From contig JACUUF010000009.1 in the NCBI GenBank assembly GCA_014859465.1, positions 1 to 57,900 on the forward strand: 57,900 nucleotides of DNA, written 5' to 3'. This stretch comes from Methyloprofundus sp. Its GTDB lineage: Bacteria > Pseudomonadota > Gammaproteobacteria > Methylococcales > Methylomonadaceae. A program made the translations under genes and the position numbers. This document shows, in pieces, positions 27,058 through 36,825 of the stretch. The notes below the pieces were generated by a model. That model was not told the DNA's origin, ran no database searches, and was given only the letters and a program-made list of their open reading frames with translations. Within the stretch, counting starts at the first letter, position 1; each line of letters starts with the position of its first letter.

Positions 27058-28773
27058 ATGGTAGCAAGTTCATCAGATATGCAATGTAGTGGCCTACTAA
27101 AATGCATTGTACAAGAAGGCCTATTGACTGAAGCCGATGCGCAAACTCATCGCGCTGAAGCCAAAAAAAGCAAAACTCCACTTATTAGCTACTTAGTCAA
27201 TAATAAACATATTAGCGCCAAAGTTATTGCCACTCACGCAGCCACTGAGTTTGGCCTGCCTTTTTTTGATTTATCCGCAGTAGATAAATCAATCCTACCG
27301 TCTGGCTTAGTCAGTGAGAAATTAATTCGCAAACACCATGCTTTACCACTTTTTAAAAGAGGTAATCGTCTCTTTATCGCTTTATCTGATCCAACAAACT
27401 TCCAAGCCTTAGACGATATTAAGTTTCATACTCGTTTAAACACGGAAACTATTTTAGTCGAGGAAGATAAACTAGCAGCTGCTATTGATTCATTCTTAGA
27501 AGCGGCCGATACATCTATGACGGATTTATTGGATTCTGACCTAGATAATATCCAATTAACCGGGGGCGACGACGAGCAATCCAAAGATGATACAGCTAAT
27601 AGCGACATTGATGATGCACCCATCGTACGCTTTGTCAATAAGATATTATTAGATGCTATTAAAAAAGGCGCATCAGATATTCATTTAGAGCCCTACGAAA
27701 AAACTTTCCGGATTCGTTTTAGAAGTGATGGCATGTTATCTGAAATCGCCAGTCCACCCTTAAATATTGCCAATCGTATTATTTCGCGCATTAAAGTCAT
27801 GTCTAAAATGGATATTGCTGAACGCCGGGTACCGCAAGATGGTCGTATTAAAATGACGCTATCGCGTAACAAATCGATTGATTTTCGTGTCAACACCTGT
27901 CCGACGTTATTTGGCGAAAAAGTCGTATTACGTATTTTAGATCCTACCAGCGCGCAACTCGGTATTGAAAAGCTCGGCTTTGAACCTGTACAACAAAAGT
28001 TATTCCTTGATGCCATTCAAAAACCTTACGGTATGATTCTGGTCACAGGGCCTACTGGTAGTGGTAAAACCGTTTCACTTTATACCGGATTGAATATTCT
28101 TAATACTGTAGAACGTAATATTTCCACTGCCGAAGACCCGGTCGAAATCACGGTAGAAGGTATTAATCAGGTTAATATGAATGTTAAAGCGGGGCTAACT
28201 TTCGCCTCAGCATTAAGAGCTTTCTTACGCCAAGATCCAGACATCATCATGGTCGGGGAGATTCGTGACCTTGAAACTGCCGAAATTGCGGTAAAAGCCG
28301 CACAAACGGGTCACATGGTATTATCCACATTACATACCAATGATGCCCCGCAAACACTCAATCGGCTATTACAAATGGGCATTCCAGCGTTTAATATTGT
28401 GTCCTCGGTACTGCTTATCATGGCACAGCGATTAGCTCGGCGCTTATGTGAGCACTGCAAAATAGACTCAGAATATCCCGAAAAAATCCTGCTAGAGGCC
28501 GGCTTCCAAAAAGAAGAGTTAGGCACATTTACCGTTTTTAAGCCGGTAGGTTGCGAACATTGCAATGATGGCTATAAAGGTCGAGTCGGAATTTATCAAG
28601 TGATGCCTATTACAGAAGCCATGCGCGCGCGTATTTTAGAAGGTTGCAATGCCATGCAGCTTGGGGAACAAGCAAAGGCGGATGGCGTAAATGATTTAAG
28701 AAGATCGGGCTTAATAAAAATAAAACAAGGTATTACCTCTTTGGAAGAAATTGACCGAGTAACTAGAGAATAA
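27058..28773 (+). CDS. pilB: type IV pilus assembly ATPase PilB
   Basis: The hexameric ATPase that drives pilus extension (GspE family). It is 571 residues. The N-terminal MshEN/GspE-N domains (about 1-160) may bind c-di-GMP in relatives. Then GASDIHLEPYEKTFRIRFRSDG, Walker A GPTGSGKT at about residue 331, the Asp box, Walker B region IIMVGEIRD, the His box TGHMVLSTLHTNDAPQ, and a zinc-binding four-cysteine element (CEHC...CEHC). PilC follows 2 nt downstream. No pilA, pilD or pilT is in the window. Confidence 0.95.
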   Translation: MVASSSDMQCSGLLKCIVQEGLLTEADAQTHRAEAKKSKTPLISYLVNNKHISAKVIATHAATEFGLPFFDLSAVDKSILPSGLVSEKLIRKHHALPLFKRGNRLFIALSDPTNFQALDDIKFHTRLNTETILVEEDKLAAAIDSFLEAADTSMTDLLDSDLDNIQLTGGDDEQSKDDTANSDIDDAPIVRFVNKILLDAIKKGASDIHLEPYEKTFRIRFRSDGMLSEIASPPLNIANRIISRIKVMSKMDIAERRVPQDGRIKMTLSRNKSIDFRVNTCPTLFGEKVVLRILDPTSAQLGIEKLGFEPVQQKLFLDAIQKPYGMILVTGPTGSGKTVSLYTGLNILNTVERNISTAEDPVEITVEGINQVNMNVKAGLTFASALRAFLRQDPDIIMVGEIRDLETAEIAVKAAQTGHMVLSTLHTNDAPQTLNRLLQMGIPAFNIVSSVLLIMAQRLARRLCEHCKIDSEYPEKILLEAGFQKEELGTFTVFKPVGCEHCNDGYKGRVGIYQVMPITEAMRARILEGCNAMQLGEQAKADGVNDLRRSGLIKIKQGITSLEEIDRVTRE

Positions 28774-28775
28774 TT

Positions 28776-29996
28776 ATGGCTGAAAATAGAGAGCAAGTAG
28801 ATTTCACCTGGAAAGGTAAAGACAAAAACGGCAAAGTTATTAGCGGCGAAATCGCTGCTTTTAGTGAGTCTGCTGGGCGTGCCGAACTACGCAAACAAAG
28901 TATACGGGTTATTTCTCTTAAGAAAAAACCCAAGCCTTTATTTGCCAAAGGGAAAGCGCAAATCAGCAGCAAAGATATCGCCATCTTTGCTCGACAGCTT
29001 GCCACCATGCTTGAGTCAGGTGTTCCCCTGGTACAATCGTTTGATATTGTTGGTAAAGGTCATGACAATCCTGCTATGTCAGAAATGCTACTGGCGATTA
29101 AAGCCGATATTGAAGGGGGTGATACACTCGCTCAGGCCTTAGCTAAGCGTCCTGTTTATTTTGATGAATTATTTTGTAATCTGGTTGAAGCCGGAGAACA
29201 AGCTGGGGTATTAGAAGGCTTACTCGACAAAATTGCTACTTATAAAGAAAAATCTGAATCGATTAAAGCCAAAGTAAAAAAAGCCTTAACCTACCCAATT
29301 GCCGTTATTGTTATCGCTTTTATTGTGACTGCTATTTTGCTGATTTTCGTAGTGCCTGTCTTTAAAGACTTATTTGACAGCTTTGGTGCAGAATTACCAA
29401 GTTTCACTTTATGGGTTATGGGCTTGTCTGATTGGATGGTTGCCTATTGGTACTATGTTGTCGGCACTATTGTCGCAGCAGTTTATAGCTTTGGTTATGT
29501 TAAAAAGCGCTCTAAGCCGTTTAATTATTTTCTTGACCGAACCATGCTCAAACTGCCCATCGTTGGCATGATTTTACATAAGTCTGCCATTGCTCGTTTC
29601 GCTAGAACTTTATCCACCATGTCTGCTGCCGGCGTACCTTTAGTGGATGCATTAGAATCGGTGGCCGGCGCTACAGGAAATATCGTGTATTACAATGCCG
29701 TTATGCAAATGCGCGACGACGTCTCTACAGGGCAAAGCATGCAATACTCGATGCTTCAAACCAAACTATTCCCCCATATGGTGGTACAAATGTTAGCCAT
29801 CGGAGAGGAGTCAGGCTCTATCGACAAAATGCTAGACAAAGTGGCGGATTTTTATGAAGAAGAAGTTGATAACCTCGTAGACAACTTAAGCAGCCTAATG
29901 GAGCCTTTCATCATGGCTATTTTAGGGGTTTTAGTCGGGGGCTTAATCGTAGCAATGTACTTACCTATTTTCAAACTCGGGGCTGCTGTAGGGTAA
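28776..29996 (+). CDS. pilC: type IV pilus inner-membrane platform protein PilC
   Basis: The integral inner-membrane platform (GspF family) on which PilB acts. It is 406 residues with two GspF repeats: IFARQLATMLESGVPLVQSFDIV (first) and RFARTLSTMSAAGVPLVDALESV (second). Membrane helices are at about 170-195, 220-240 and 375-398. The start at 28776 directly follows pilB. The usual pilD prepilin peptidase and coaE do not follow. Instead the minus-strand yoaA unit converges on the end of pilC. Confidence 0.95.
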   Translation: MAENREQVDFTWKGKDKNGKVISGEIAAFSESAGRAELRKQSIRVISLKKKPKPLFAKGKAQISSKDIAIFARQLATMLESGVPLVQSFDIVGKGHDNPAMSEMLLAIKADIEGGDTLAQALAKRPVYFDELFCNLVEAGEQAGVLEGLLDKIATYKEKSESIKAKVKKALTYPIAVIVIAFIVTAILLIFVVPVFKDLFDSFGAELPSFTLWVMGLSDWMVAYWYYVVGTIVAAVYSFGYVKKRSKPFNYFLDRTMLKLPIVGMILHKSAIARFARTLSTMSAAGVPLVDALESVAGATGNIVYYNAVMQMRDDVSTGQSMQYSMLQTKLFPHMVVQMLAIGEESGSIDKMLDKVADFYEEEVDNLVDNLSSLMEPFIMAILGVLVGGLIVAMYLPIFKLGAAVG

Positions 29997-30152
29997 TTGA
30001 TACAGCATCAACAAAGCAGTTTGCGCTAGGGTCAAAATAAGAAATAGTTTAGGCTTTATATCGCGCCTGATCACTTCTAGTCGTTTAGAATTTTGCAGTT
30101 CTTGATATGGCGCCTGAATTTTTCGCCTATTTAAAACCCTAGCAAACCTCAC
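29961..30152 (-). CDS. possible 63-residue single-helix membrane protein
   Basis: A short frame whose GTG start overlaps the yoaA stop as GTGA, the same coupling style seen elsewhere in the window. The product is basic at the N-terminus (MRFARVLNRRKIQAPYQ), with one hydrophobic helix near the end (LFLILTLAQTALLMLYQL). Its last 36 bases overlap the convergent 3' end of pilC. No family was recognised. The overlap and helix support it moderately; it could be chance. Confidence 0.35.
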   Translation of the reverse strand: MRFARVLNRRKIQAPYQELQNSKRLEVIRRDIKPKLFLILTLAQTALLMLYQLPYSSPEFENR

Positions 30153-32068
30153 CGCTCCGCAAAAAACGCCTCAACATCTTGAATATCTCGGGTTCTGCGC
30201 ATCGCGGGGACGCTATTTAAAAACATATGTCCGTAGGATTTCTTTAATAAACGTGGATCACACAATAACAACACACCACGGTCATTGACATCGCGAATTA
30301 AACGCCCGACGCCCTGCCTTAAAGCAATCACTGCGGTGGGTAATTGGTATTCAAAGAAAGGTTTACGCCCTTGCCTTTCCATGGCTTCCATCCGTGCTTT
30401 TAGTACCGGATCACCGGGAGATGAAAAGGGTAATTTATCAATAATGACCGTCGATAAGGCCTCGCCTCGTACATCTATGCCTTCCCAAAAACTGGACGTG
30501 CCGAGCAACACAGCATTACCGAGCTGCTTAAATTCATCTAATAAAATAGCTTTAGGCTTATCACCTTGAATTAATAGCGGGTATTTAATTTGTTTTTCTA
30601 AAATTTTAGCCGCAGCTTGCAAAGCTCTGTGACTGGTAAATAAGAAAAAAGTGCGGCCTTTACTGGCATTAATGACGGGAATTGCGACTTTAACAATTTC
30701 TTCAACAAACTCAGGTGAATTCGGCTGCGGCAAACCTTTGGGATGATAGAACAGGGATTGATTAGGAAAATCAAAGGGACTTTCCCAGCTATAACTTTTG
30801 GCATGACTAATACCTAAATTACGCGAAAAGTGATCGAACTTATGATCTACGCTTAAGGTGGCCGAGGTAAATACCCACGAGGCACTGTGCTGCGCCATAA
30901 AACTACGAAATTCAGCAGCGATGTCTAAAGGGGTTAAGCTCAGCGTGAAGGATTTTCTATGTGTTTCATACCAGCGCACCCACTTACCGCTCTTATCTTG
31001 TAAGATTTTCTTAAATGTCTCCTCTAATTCTTCAGCACGTTTAAAGCACGCTTCCAGACCTTTACTGCGCACCGAGGCAATTTCTAATTGATCCGCCAAG
31101 GCGTCCAAATGCGCTTGTAATCGCACCAAGCCATCGATGATTTTAGGATTGCTCTCAATATCTTGCCAATCACCACGGGTCATATCCATCCCAAAAGCTA
31201 GGCGCATATCTTTGACTTCATGTTCTAAATTTTCACAGGCGACACGTAAATCGGGCATATCTTTAGCGTCTTGAAAATATTCCATTAAGGCATCTTGGGC
31301 TAAATCACCTAGCTGCTTGGAACCTAAAGTCATGCCTAAGAAATTCGAGGCGGTATCGGCTAATTGATGCGCCTCATCAATAATCACCACTTCGGCATTG
31401 GGCAATAATTCACCAAAACCAATTTCTCGAATTGACCAATCAGCACACAGTAAATGATGATTGACGACAATCAAATGCGCATCTTGCGCTTTTTTACGCG
31501 CTTTCATCAAAAAACAGTCTGCATACTCAGGGCAGTCTTGACCTATACAATTCTCACGCGTTGAAGTCGCTTGCCCCCAAACAGGGTTAGATTCCATAAC
31601 ATCCGGCATATCGGCTATATCGCCGGTACGCGTACTTTTAGACCATTTTTTAATTTTACCTAGATCAGACGCCTCTTCACGAGTAATGCCTAAATTAGTA
31701 TGTATCGCTAGCTCTAATCGATAGGTGCACAGATAGTTTGCTCGGCCTTTTAATAAAGCAGCAGCAAATGGCGCTGTCATCGCTTGGCGAATTAAAGGTA
31801 AGTCCTTGTTAAATAGTTGATCTTGTAGATTTTTGGTACCTGTAGAAACAATGACTTTTTTGCCCGATAAAATAGCTGGCACTAAGTAAGCAAAGGTTTT
31901 GCCCGTACCCGTACCTGCTTCGACAATAACGTGCTCTTTATCAGTGATACTTTGCGCTACCGCTTCAGCCATTGCCACTTGCGCTGCACGCGGCGAATAT
32001 CCAGGAATCACTTTAGCGAGTGGCCCCTCTGCGGAAAAAAATTGCTGTACTTGTTTTTTACTATCCAT
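30149..32068 (-). CDS. yoaA: DinG-family ATP-dependent DNA helicase YoaA
   Basis: A 639-residue XPD-like superfamily 2 helicase with an iron-sulfur cluster. Walker A is EAGTGTGKT (about residues 50-58) and the DEAH box is VIIDEAHQLAD (about 230). The cluster cysteines are CTYRLE, then CIGQDCPEYADC. C-terminal motifs include LGTSSFWEGIDVRGEAL and ALRQGVGRLIRD. Length matches YoaA (about 636) better than DinG (about 716). In E. coli YoaA works with HolC in repair of damaged replication forks, and holC is in this window. Its start overlaps the antiporter gene by 8 nt. Confidence 0.9.
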   Translation of the reverse strand: MDSKKQVQQFFSAEGPLAKVIPGYSPRAAQVAMAEAVAQSITDKEHVIVEAGTGTGKTFAYLVPAILSGKKVIVSTGTKNLQDQLFNKDLPLIRQAMTAPFAAALLKGRANYLCTYRLELAIHTNLGITREEASDLGKIKKWSKSTRTGDIADMPDVMESNPVWGQATSTRENCIGQDCPEYADCFLMKARKKAQDAHLIVVNHHLLCADWSIREIGFGELLPNAEVVIIDEAHQLADTASNFLGMTLGSKQLGDLAQDALMEYFQDAKDMPDLRVACENLEHEVKDMRLAFGMDMTRGDWQDIESNPKIIDGLVRLQAHLDALADQLEIASVRSKGLEACFKRAEELEETFKKILQDKSGKWVRWYETHRKSFTLSLTPLDIAAEFRSFMAQHSASWVFTSATLSVDHKFDHFSRNLGISHAKSYSWESPFDFPNQSLFYHPKGLPQPNSPEFVEEIVKVAIPVINASKGRTFFLFTSHRALQAAAKILEKQIKYPLLIQGDKPKAILLDEFKQLGNAVLLGTSSFWEGIDVRGEALSTVIIDKLPFSSPGDPVLKARMEAMERQGRKPFFEYQLPTAVIALRQGVGRLIRDVNDRGVLLLCDPRLLKKSYGHMFLNSVPAMRRTRDIQDVEAFFAER

Positions 32069-34523
32069 TAACTTTCAATAATCCGGTTTGTTGTAAACGC
32101 TCAGCTAACGCTTCATTCTCGATAGCAAAGCGCAATATGTCTTTAGCGGTTAAGCGTAAACAAGTTAGATAAGTTTTTGCCACAACAGTTGCTGATCTAT
32201 TGCTGTTAGCTCTTAAGGCTCGTCTACCAATCAAAGCGCCTGCCCCTTTTTCAGCAACCTGCTCATGCTCACCGTCTGCATTAGTAATCAATACTTTTAC
32301 ATGACCACTTAAAATAATATACAAAGAATCTCCGACATCACCTTGATAAAAAATGATGTCTTCAGGCAAAAAATTAGCATAGTGTGCTTCACTTGCCATT
32401 TGTTTTAAAAAAGCTGCGGGTAAATTTGCAAACAAAGGCACTTGGTTAATCCATGCATCTCGATTTGCAAGTGGCAAAGACATCTCAAAAGAAGACAGCT
32501 GACCTAATGAAACAGTCAATTTCTTAGTGATAATCTGTAATACTTTAGCACTAACCATACCGTGCTCATTACTTTTCTGCACTAATTGCAAAGAATAGCG
32601 CAATGCCACTTTTTGAAAAATAAACGCTTCATACTGCCGATAGAATGCCGGATAATTTTCGTTAAAGTAATGTAAACGATTTTGCCGACGCTTTAATCTT
32701 TTTTGATAAATAAGCTCCAAGGGGTGTAATAGTTCTTTGTTTATCTGCTCATCTAAGCCTTGATCAATGACTTTATGAATCGCTTGTAAGCCCTTATGCG
32801 CCATTAATACACCGGCAATATCATGCAGAATTTTATTGGCAAAACGCCGAGTTTGATATTGCATCAACAAATTTTGCGCCCAATTTTTTTCCTGCAAGAA
32901 ATGGATCACCATGCGTTCAAAATTTAATAAAGGACTCGGCTGCAACCAATCTATTCCCATTGATTTTAAATAATCAATGCTATGTTGCTGATCAACTCGT
33001 AAAATTTCTTTAAAAGTCACTAAAGTATAATAATTGACCACACCTATATCATATAAGTACTCAATTTCCTCCGTTTCAGCGCGTAATGCCTGTAAATGCA
33101 CTTGCTTCAACAACTGCTCATTAGTCAAAATAATTTGCCCCGCCGCCAAAGATTGATGCAACTTATATTCAACCGAACACTCCATGGCATTATCAAGCAA
33201 ATGCAAAGATGCAAAGCTATGCAACACTTTATCCACTGACTGAGTGACTTGTTGCATGCTCTGTTTTAATTCTGCTTGCTCTGTTTTATCTAAAACATCC
33301 ATTTTCAAAAAATGCATTAACCAGCGAATGGTCGTAGCATTTAACACTAAGGAGAGCAAAACCACACCTAAAGTTAAAACCACCAATAATTGCTTTTCAG
33401 GAACGGACTCAGGAATCGCCATAACAATGGCAATCGCCAATCCGCCCTTCAAGCCTCCCCACCACATAATATGCCGCTCAGCCCAACTAATGGCAGGCAA
33501 TGAAAAGCTACGCGTAGTCGCAGGAATTAATAGATAAACACTGACCGCACGAGCCGCCGAGACCGCAATAGTCGCCCATAAAATAGGTTGCCAAAAATAC
33601 GCCAACTGGATTAAATCAACTGACATTCCGATCAAGACAAATAATAGCGAGTTAAAAATTAAAACAAGAAACTCCCACGTCGTATGAATGGTATCAATAC
33701 TGGGCTTTGATAAACGACTTAAACCCGTCAAATTAAGCGTGATCGCCGCTGATAAGACCGCCATAACTCCCGAAACATGGAATTCATGTTCCGCAATAAT
33801 AAAGCTTAAATAAGCTAATACCAAGGATAAAACCACGGGAATACTTTGGTTGCCGTGATACAAACGTACCAACAACTCACTCATGACCAAAGCTATACAC
33901 GTTCCGACCAGTACTCCCCCGAAAAACACTTTAAAAAATTGCCCGACAGCCAGCAGGCCATGCGCAGAAGAAAAGTTATCTTGCATCAGCATAATCAGCA
34001 AAATATTGAATAATACGATGGCGGTCGCATCATTCATTAAGGACTCACCTTCAACTAAAATAGTTAAACGCTTAGAAACACCTAATTCTTTAAATAAAGC
34101 GACAACGGCCACCGGATCAGTAGCTGAAATCAAACTACCAAATAATAAGGCGACAACTAATGGCATTCCCAAAGACCACCAGACACCAACACCCACGAGA
34201 ACGACTGACACCAACATACCAATAATCGCTAAAACCAGTACGGGTATCAGATTTTTTAATAAAGCCCGCGCGTCTAAAGATAATGCCGTATCAAAAACCA
34301 AAGCAGGTAAAAATACGAATAGCACTAAATCAGGCGTTAAATGAAATTCCTTAAAGTCCAATAAACCCATAACGCTACTATCTGTGGCAAGAAAATTTAC
34401 AACCAAGCCTAATAACACCAATAAAACCGTGTAAGGAATCGCCAAATGGCGGCAGACACTGGCGGCGACCATGGCCAAAAGCAACAAGCCCGAAGTAATC
34501 AGTAAAACATCAGCTAAAGGCAT
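32061..34523 (-). CDS. NhaP-type cation/proton antiporter with C-terminal cyclic-nucleotide-binding domain
   Basis: An 820-residue inner-membrane CPA1 antiporter. Residues about 1-400 carry 12-13 membrane helices with the ion-binding ATDPVAVVALFKELG and LVEGESLMNDATAIVLF motifs. A helical cytosolic linker follows (about 400-680), then a CRP-like cNMP-binding domain (about 690-805: EDIIFYQGDVGDSLYIILSGHVKVL). This layout is like plant SOS1 and bacterial NhaP relatives with regulatory tails. The Gly-Glu and Arg residues that clamp the nucleotide in true cNMP sites are not clear here (GAGALIGRRALRANSNRSATV), so ligand binding is uncertain. It is the first gene of the unit leading into yoaA. Confidence 0.88.
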   Translation of the reverse strand: MPLADVLLITSGLLLLAMVAASVCRHLAIPYTVLLVLLGLVVNFLATDSSVMGLLDFKEFHLTPDLVLFVFLPALVFDTALSLDARALLKNLIPVLVLAIIGMLVSVVLVGVGVWWSLGMPLVVALLFGSLISATDPVAVVALFKELGVSKRLTILVEGESLMNDATAIVLFNILLIMLMQDNFSSAHGLLAVGQFFKVFFGGVLVGTCIALVMSELLVRLYHGNQSIPVVLSLVLAYLSFIIAEHEFHVSGVMAVLSAAITLNLTGLSRLSKPSIDTIHTTWEFLVLIFNSLLFVLIGMSVDLIQLAYFWQPILWATIAVSAARAVSVYLLIPATTRSFSLPAISWAERHIMWWGGLKGGLAIAIVMAIPESVPEKQLLVVLTLGVVLLSLVLNATTIRWLMHFLKMDVLDKTEQAELKQSMQQVTQSVDKVLHSFASLHLLDNAMECSVEYKLHQSLAAGQIILTNEQLLKQVHLQALRAETEEIEYLYDIGVVNYYTLVTFKEILRVDQQHSIDYLKSMGIDWLQPSPLLNFERMVIHFLQEKNWAQNLLMQYQTRRFANKILHDIAGVLMAHKGLQAIHKVIDQGLDEQINKELLHPLELIYQKRLKRRQNRLHYFNENYPAFYRQYEAFIFQKVALRYSLQLVQKSNEHGMVSAKVLQIITKKLTVSLGQLSSFEMSLPLANRDAWINQVPLFANLPAAFLKQMASEAHYANFLPEDIIFYQGDVGDSLYIILSGHVKVLITNADGEHEQVAEKGAGALIGRRALRANSNRSATVVAKTYLTCLRLTAKDILRFAIENEALAERLQQTGLLKVNG

Positions 34524-34848
34524 TAATTAGTCCCCACCATGAAGGTCACAAAATTGTCATATCTCATACTTACACTAATAAACAGCTATCCTGATAAAGT
34601 AGGCTATTACCAACAACTTACACGGCATTCCTACTATTTAATGAAACTAATTCTAAACCACACCCAGCGGTAAAAGTTGACTTTTATGTCAAAATCATTA
34701 AATTTACTAAGTTGAAGTGCTTGAAATATCCCGTAGCTCGGAATAAAAAAAAACAAAACACTTCAATAAAAGCTTAAAACTAATATTAGTCTTAATATAA
34801 ACAACAAACACGGATCTATTTAATAGATAGGTTTCTCGGAGGAATTAT
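34524..34848 (+). promoter_or_regulatory. xoxF upstream region with palindromic sites
   Basis: A 325-base AT-rich leader between the divergent antiporter gene and xoxF. It contains several symmetric sites. TTGAC/GTCAA lies around 34677-34692. A spaced 8-bp inverted repeat TTGAAGTG (34712-34719) / CACTTCAA (34759-34766) follows. A perfect 12-bp palindrome ACTAATATTAGT at 34779-34790 extends to 34774-34795 with one mismatch. ATCTATT-T-AATAGAT lies at 34814-34828. The last two lie within 75 bp of the start codon and are natural operator candidates. A strong ribosome binding site GGAGGA is at 34838-34843. I could not place a convincing -35/-10 pair. Confidence 0.5.
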
Positions 34849-36702
34849 ATGAAGAAGCAAATTAAGAGCTTACTACTAGCGTCATCGGTAGCAGCTTTAC
34901 TTGCAGCACCAACTATGGCATCTGCTAATAGCGGTGTTGAAAAATTAACCAAAAACCCTGCTAACTGGGCGACTTGGGGCGGTGACTATGCGGGTACACG
35001 CTATAGTGAACTAGATCAAATTAACGCTAAAAATGTTAAAAACCTGCAACCTGCCTGGTCTTTTTCTACAGGTGTTTTACGCGGCCATGAAGGTGGACCA
35101 TTAGTTGTTGGCGATGTTATCTACATTCATACTCCCTTTCCTAACACTGTTTACGCAATCGACCAAGCAACCCAATCAGTCATCTGGGAATTCACACCTT
35201 CTATGGATGCTGACGTGACCATTCCTGTGATGTGTTGTGATACTGTAAACCGTGGTTTAGCATATGGCGACGGTAAAATCTTCCTACAACAATCTGATAC
35301 GGTTTTAACTGCACTTGATGCTAAAACAGGTAAGCGTATTTGGAGCGTGCAAAACGGCGATCCTAAATTAGGTATGACTAACACTCAAGCGCCTCTCGTT
35401 GTTAAAGATAAAGTAATTACGGGTATTTCCGGTGGTGAGTTTGGTGTACGTGGTTTCTTAGCGGCTTACGACATGAAAACAGGTCAGTTAGCATGGAAAG
35501 GTTATAGCATGGGCCCTGACGGCGATACTTTAATTGACCCTAAAAAATCAACCACATGGAAAGATGGTAAAGTTCAAGCTGTTGGCGAAAACTCAAGCAC
35601 TAGCACTTGGCAAGGTGACCAATGGAAAATTGGTGGCGGTACAACTTGGGGCTGGTTCAGCTATGATTCAGAACTAAACCTAGTGTATTACGGCTCAGGT
35701 AACCCTTCTACTTGGAACCCTGCACAACGTCCCGGTGACAACAAATGGTCGATGTCTTTATGGGCTCGTGATGCTGACACTGGTGAAGTTAAATGGGTTT
35801 ACCAAATGACTCCACATGATGAGTGGGATTTTGATGGTATCAATGAAGTAGCGCTAGTTGATCAAAAAATCGATGGCAAAATGCGCAAAACTGCTGTGCA
35901 TTTCGATCGTAATGGTTTTGGTTACACTTTAGACCGCGTTACGGGTGAATTGTTAGTTGCTGAGAAATTTGATAAATCAGTTAACTGGGCAACACACATT
36001 GACATGAAATCAGGTCGCCCTGTCTTAGATCTTAGGTACAGCACAGAAGCGAATGGTGAAGACGTTAACACGGTAGGCGCATGTCCTGCGGCATTAGGCT
36101 CTAAAAACCAGCAGCCTGTCTCTTACTCACCACAAACTGGCTTATTCTATATCTCAGGTAACCACCTATGTATGGAATACGAACCATTTGAAGTTTCATA
36201 TACAGCAGGTCAACCGTATGTAGGAGCTACTTTAAGCATGATGCCAGCCGGTGCTGACGTTCTGACAGGTAAACCAGATGGATCTAATAACTTAGGTCAA
36301 TTCACTGCATTTGACGCAACAACAGGTAAAATTGCTTGGTCTAACAAAGAAACTTTCTCTGTTTGGTCTGGTTCTGTTGCAACCGCGGGTGGCATCGTAT
36401 TCTACGGTACACTTGAAGGTTACTTAAAAGCAGTTGATGCTAAAACAGGTAAAGAATTGTATAAATTCAAAACACCTTCAGGCATCATCGGTAACGTCAA
36501 CACTTGGTCTTACAAAGGTAAGCAGTATGTTGGTGTACTTTCTGGTATCGGTGGATGGGCTGGTATCGGTATTGCTGCCGGACTTGATTCAGGTGAATCT
36601 GATTCAAACTCTGAAGGTTTAGGTGCAGTAGGTGCATACAGAAGCTTAAGCTCTTTCACTAAATTAGGTGGCGTATTTACTGTATTCGCATTACCTAACT
36701 AA
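34849..36702 (+). CDS. xoxF: lanthanide-dependent PQQ methanol dehydrogenase XoxF
   Basis: Periplasmic oxidation of methanol to formaldehyde or formate with PQQ and a lanthanide. The 617-residue protein has a signal peptide cut after ASA at about residue 26, then the eight-bladed propeller. The vicinal disulfide pair is Cys129-Cys130 (VMCCDT). The key DEWDFDG motif holds catalytic Asp327 and, two residues on, Asp329. That second aspartate coordinates the lanthanide and is the mark distinguishing XoxF from calcium Mxa[10 protein letters not shown] and [10 protein letters not shown] supply the remaining metal ligands. XoxJ follows after a terminator, and no xoxG cytochrome is adjacent. A strong ribosome binding site and smooth codon use suggest high expression. 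Confidence 0.97.
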   Translation: MKKQIKSLLLASSVAALLAAPTMASANSGVEKLTKNPANWATWGGDYAGTRYSELDQINAKNVKNLQPAWSFSTGVLRGHEGGPLVVGDVIYIHTPFPNTVYAIDQATQSVIWEFTPSMDADVTIPVMCCDTVNRGLAYGDGKIFLQQSDTVLTALDAKTGKRIWSVQNGDPKLGMTNTQAPLVVKDKVITGISGGEFGVRGFLAAYDMKTGQLAWKGYSMGPDGDTLIDPKKSTTWKDGKVQAVGENSSTSTWQGDQWKIGGGTTWGWFSYDSELNLVYYGSGNPSTWNPAQRPGDNKWSMSLWARDADTGEVKWVYQMTPHDEWDFDGINEVALVDQKIDGKMRKTAVHFDRNGFGYTLDRVTGELLVAEKFDKSVNWATHIDMKSGRPVLDLRYSTEANGEDVNTVGACPAALGSKNQQPVSYSPQTGLFYISGNHLCMEYEPFEVSYTAGQPYVGATLSMMPAGADVLTGKPDGSNNLGQFTAFDATTGKIAWSNKETFSVWSGSVATAGGIVFYGTLEGYLKAVDAKTGKELYKFKTPSGIIGNVNTWSYKGKQYVGVLSGIGGWAGIGIAAGLDSGESDSNSEGLGAVGAYRSLSSFTKLGGVFTVFALPN

Positions 36703-36731
36703 GATAATCTTTTTTAGATTAACTTAAACTC

Positions 36732-36770
36732 AAAAGCCTCGGCCAAATTTATTTGGTCGGGGCTTTTTTG
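36732..36770 (+). terminator. strong Rho-independent terminator between xoxF and xoxJ
   Basis: AAAAGCCTCGGCCAAA and TTTGGTCGGGGCTTTT form a 16-bp stem (two G-U wobbles) around a TTTA loop, ending in a run of six Ts. It starts 30 nt after the xoxF stop and should sharply reduce transcription into xoxJ, so xoxF is made in excess of its accessory protein. Confidence 0.92.
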
Positions 36771-36825
36771 TTTTACCACTTAACCAAAAACGACTGTTTT
36801 CTTCTTTTTTCTTAAGGATAATAAA

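Noticed and set aside
33883..34344. Plus-strand 153-codon frame opposite the antiporter
   Set aside because: Antisense to the conserved CPA1 helices; Thr/Lys/Asn-rich, no ribosome binding site.
36732..36770. Regulatory riboswitch between xoxF and xoxJ
   Set aside because: The element is a simple long stem with a 4-nt loop and T run, fully explained as a terminator.
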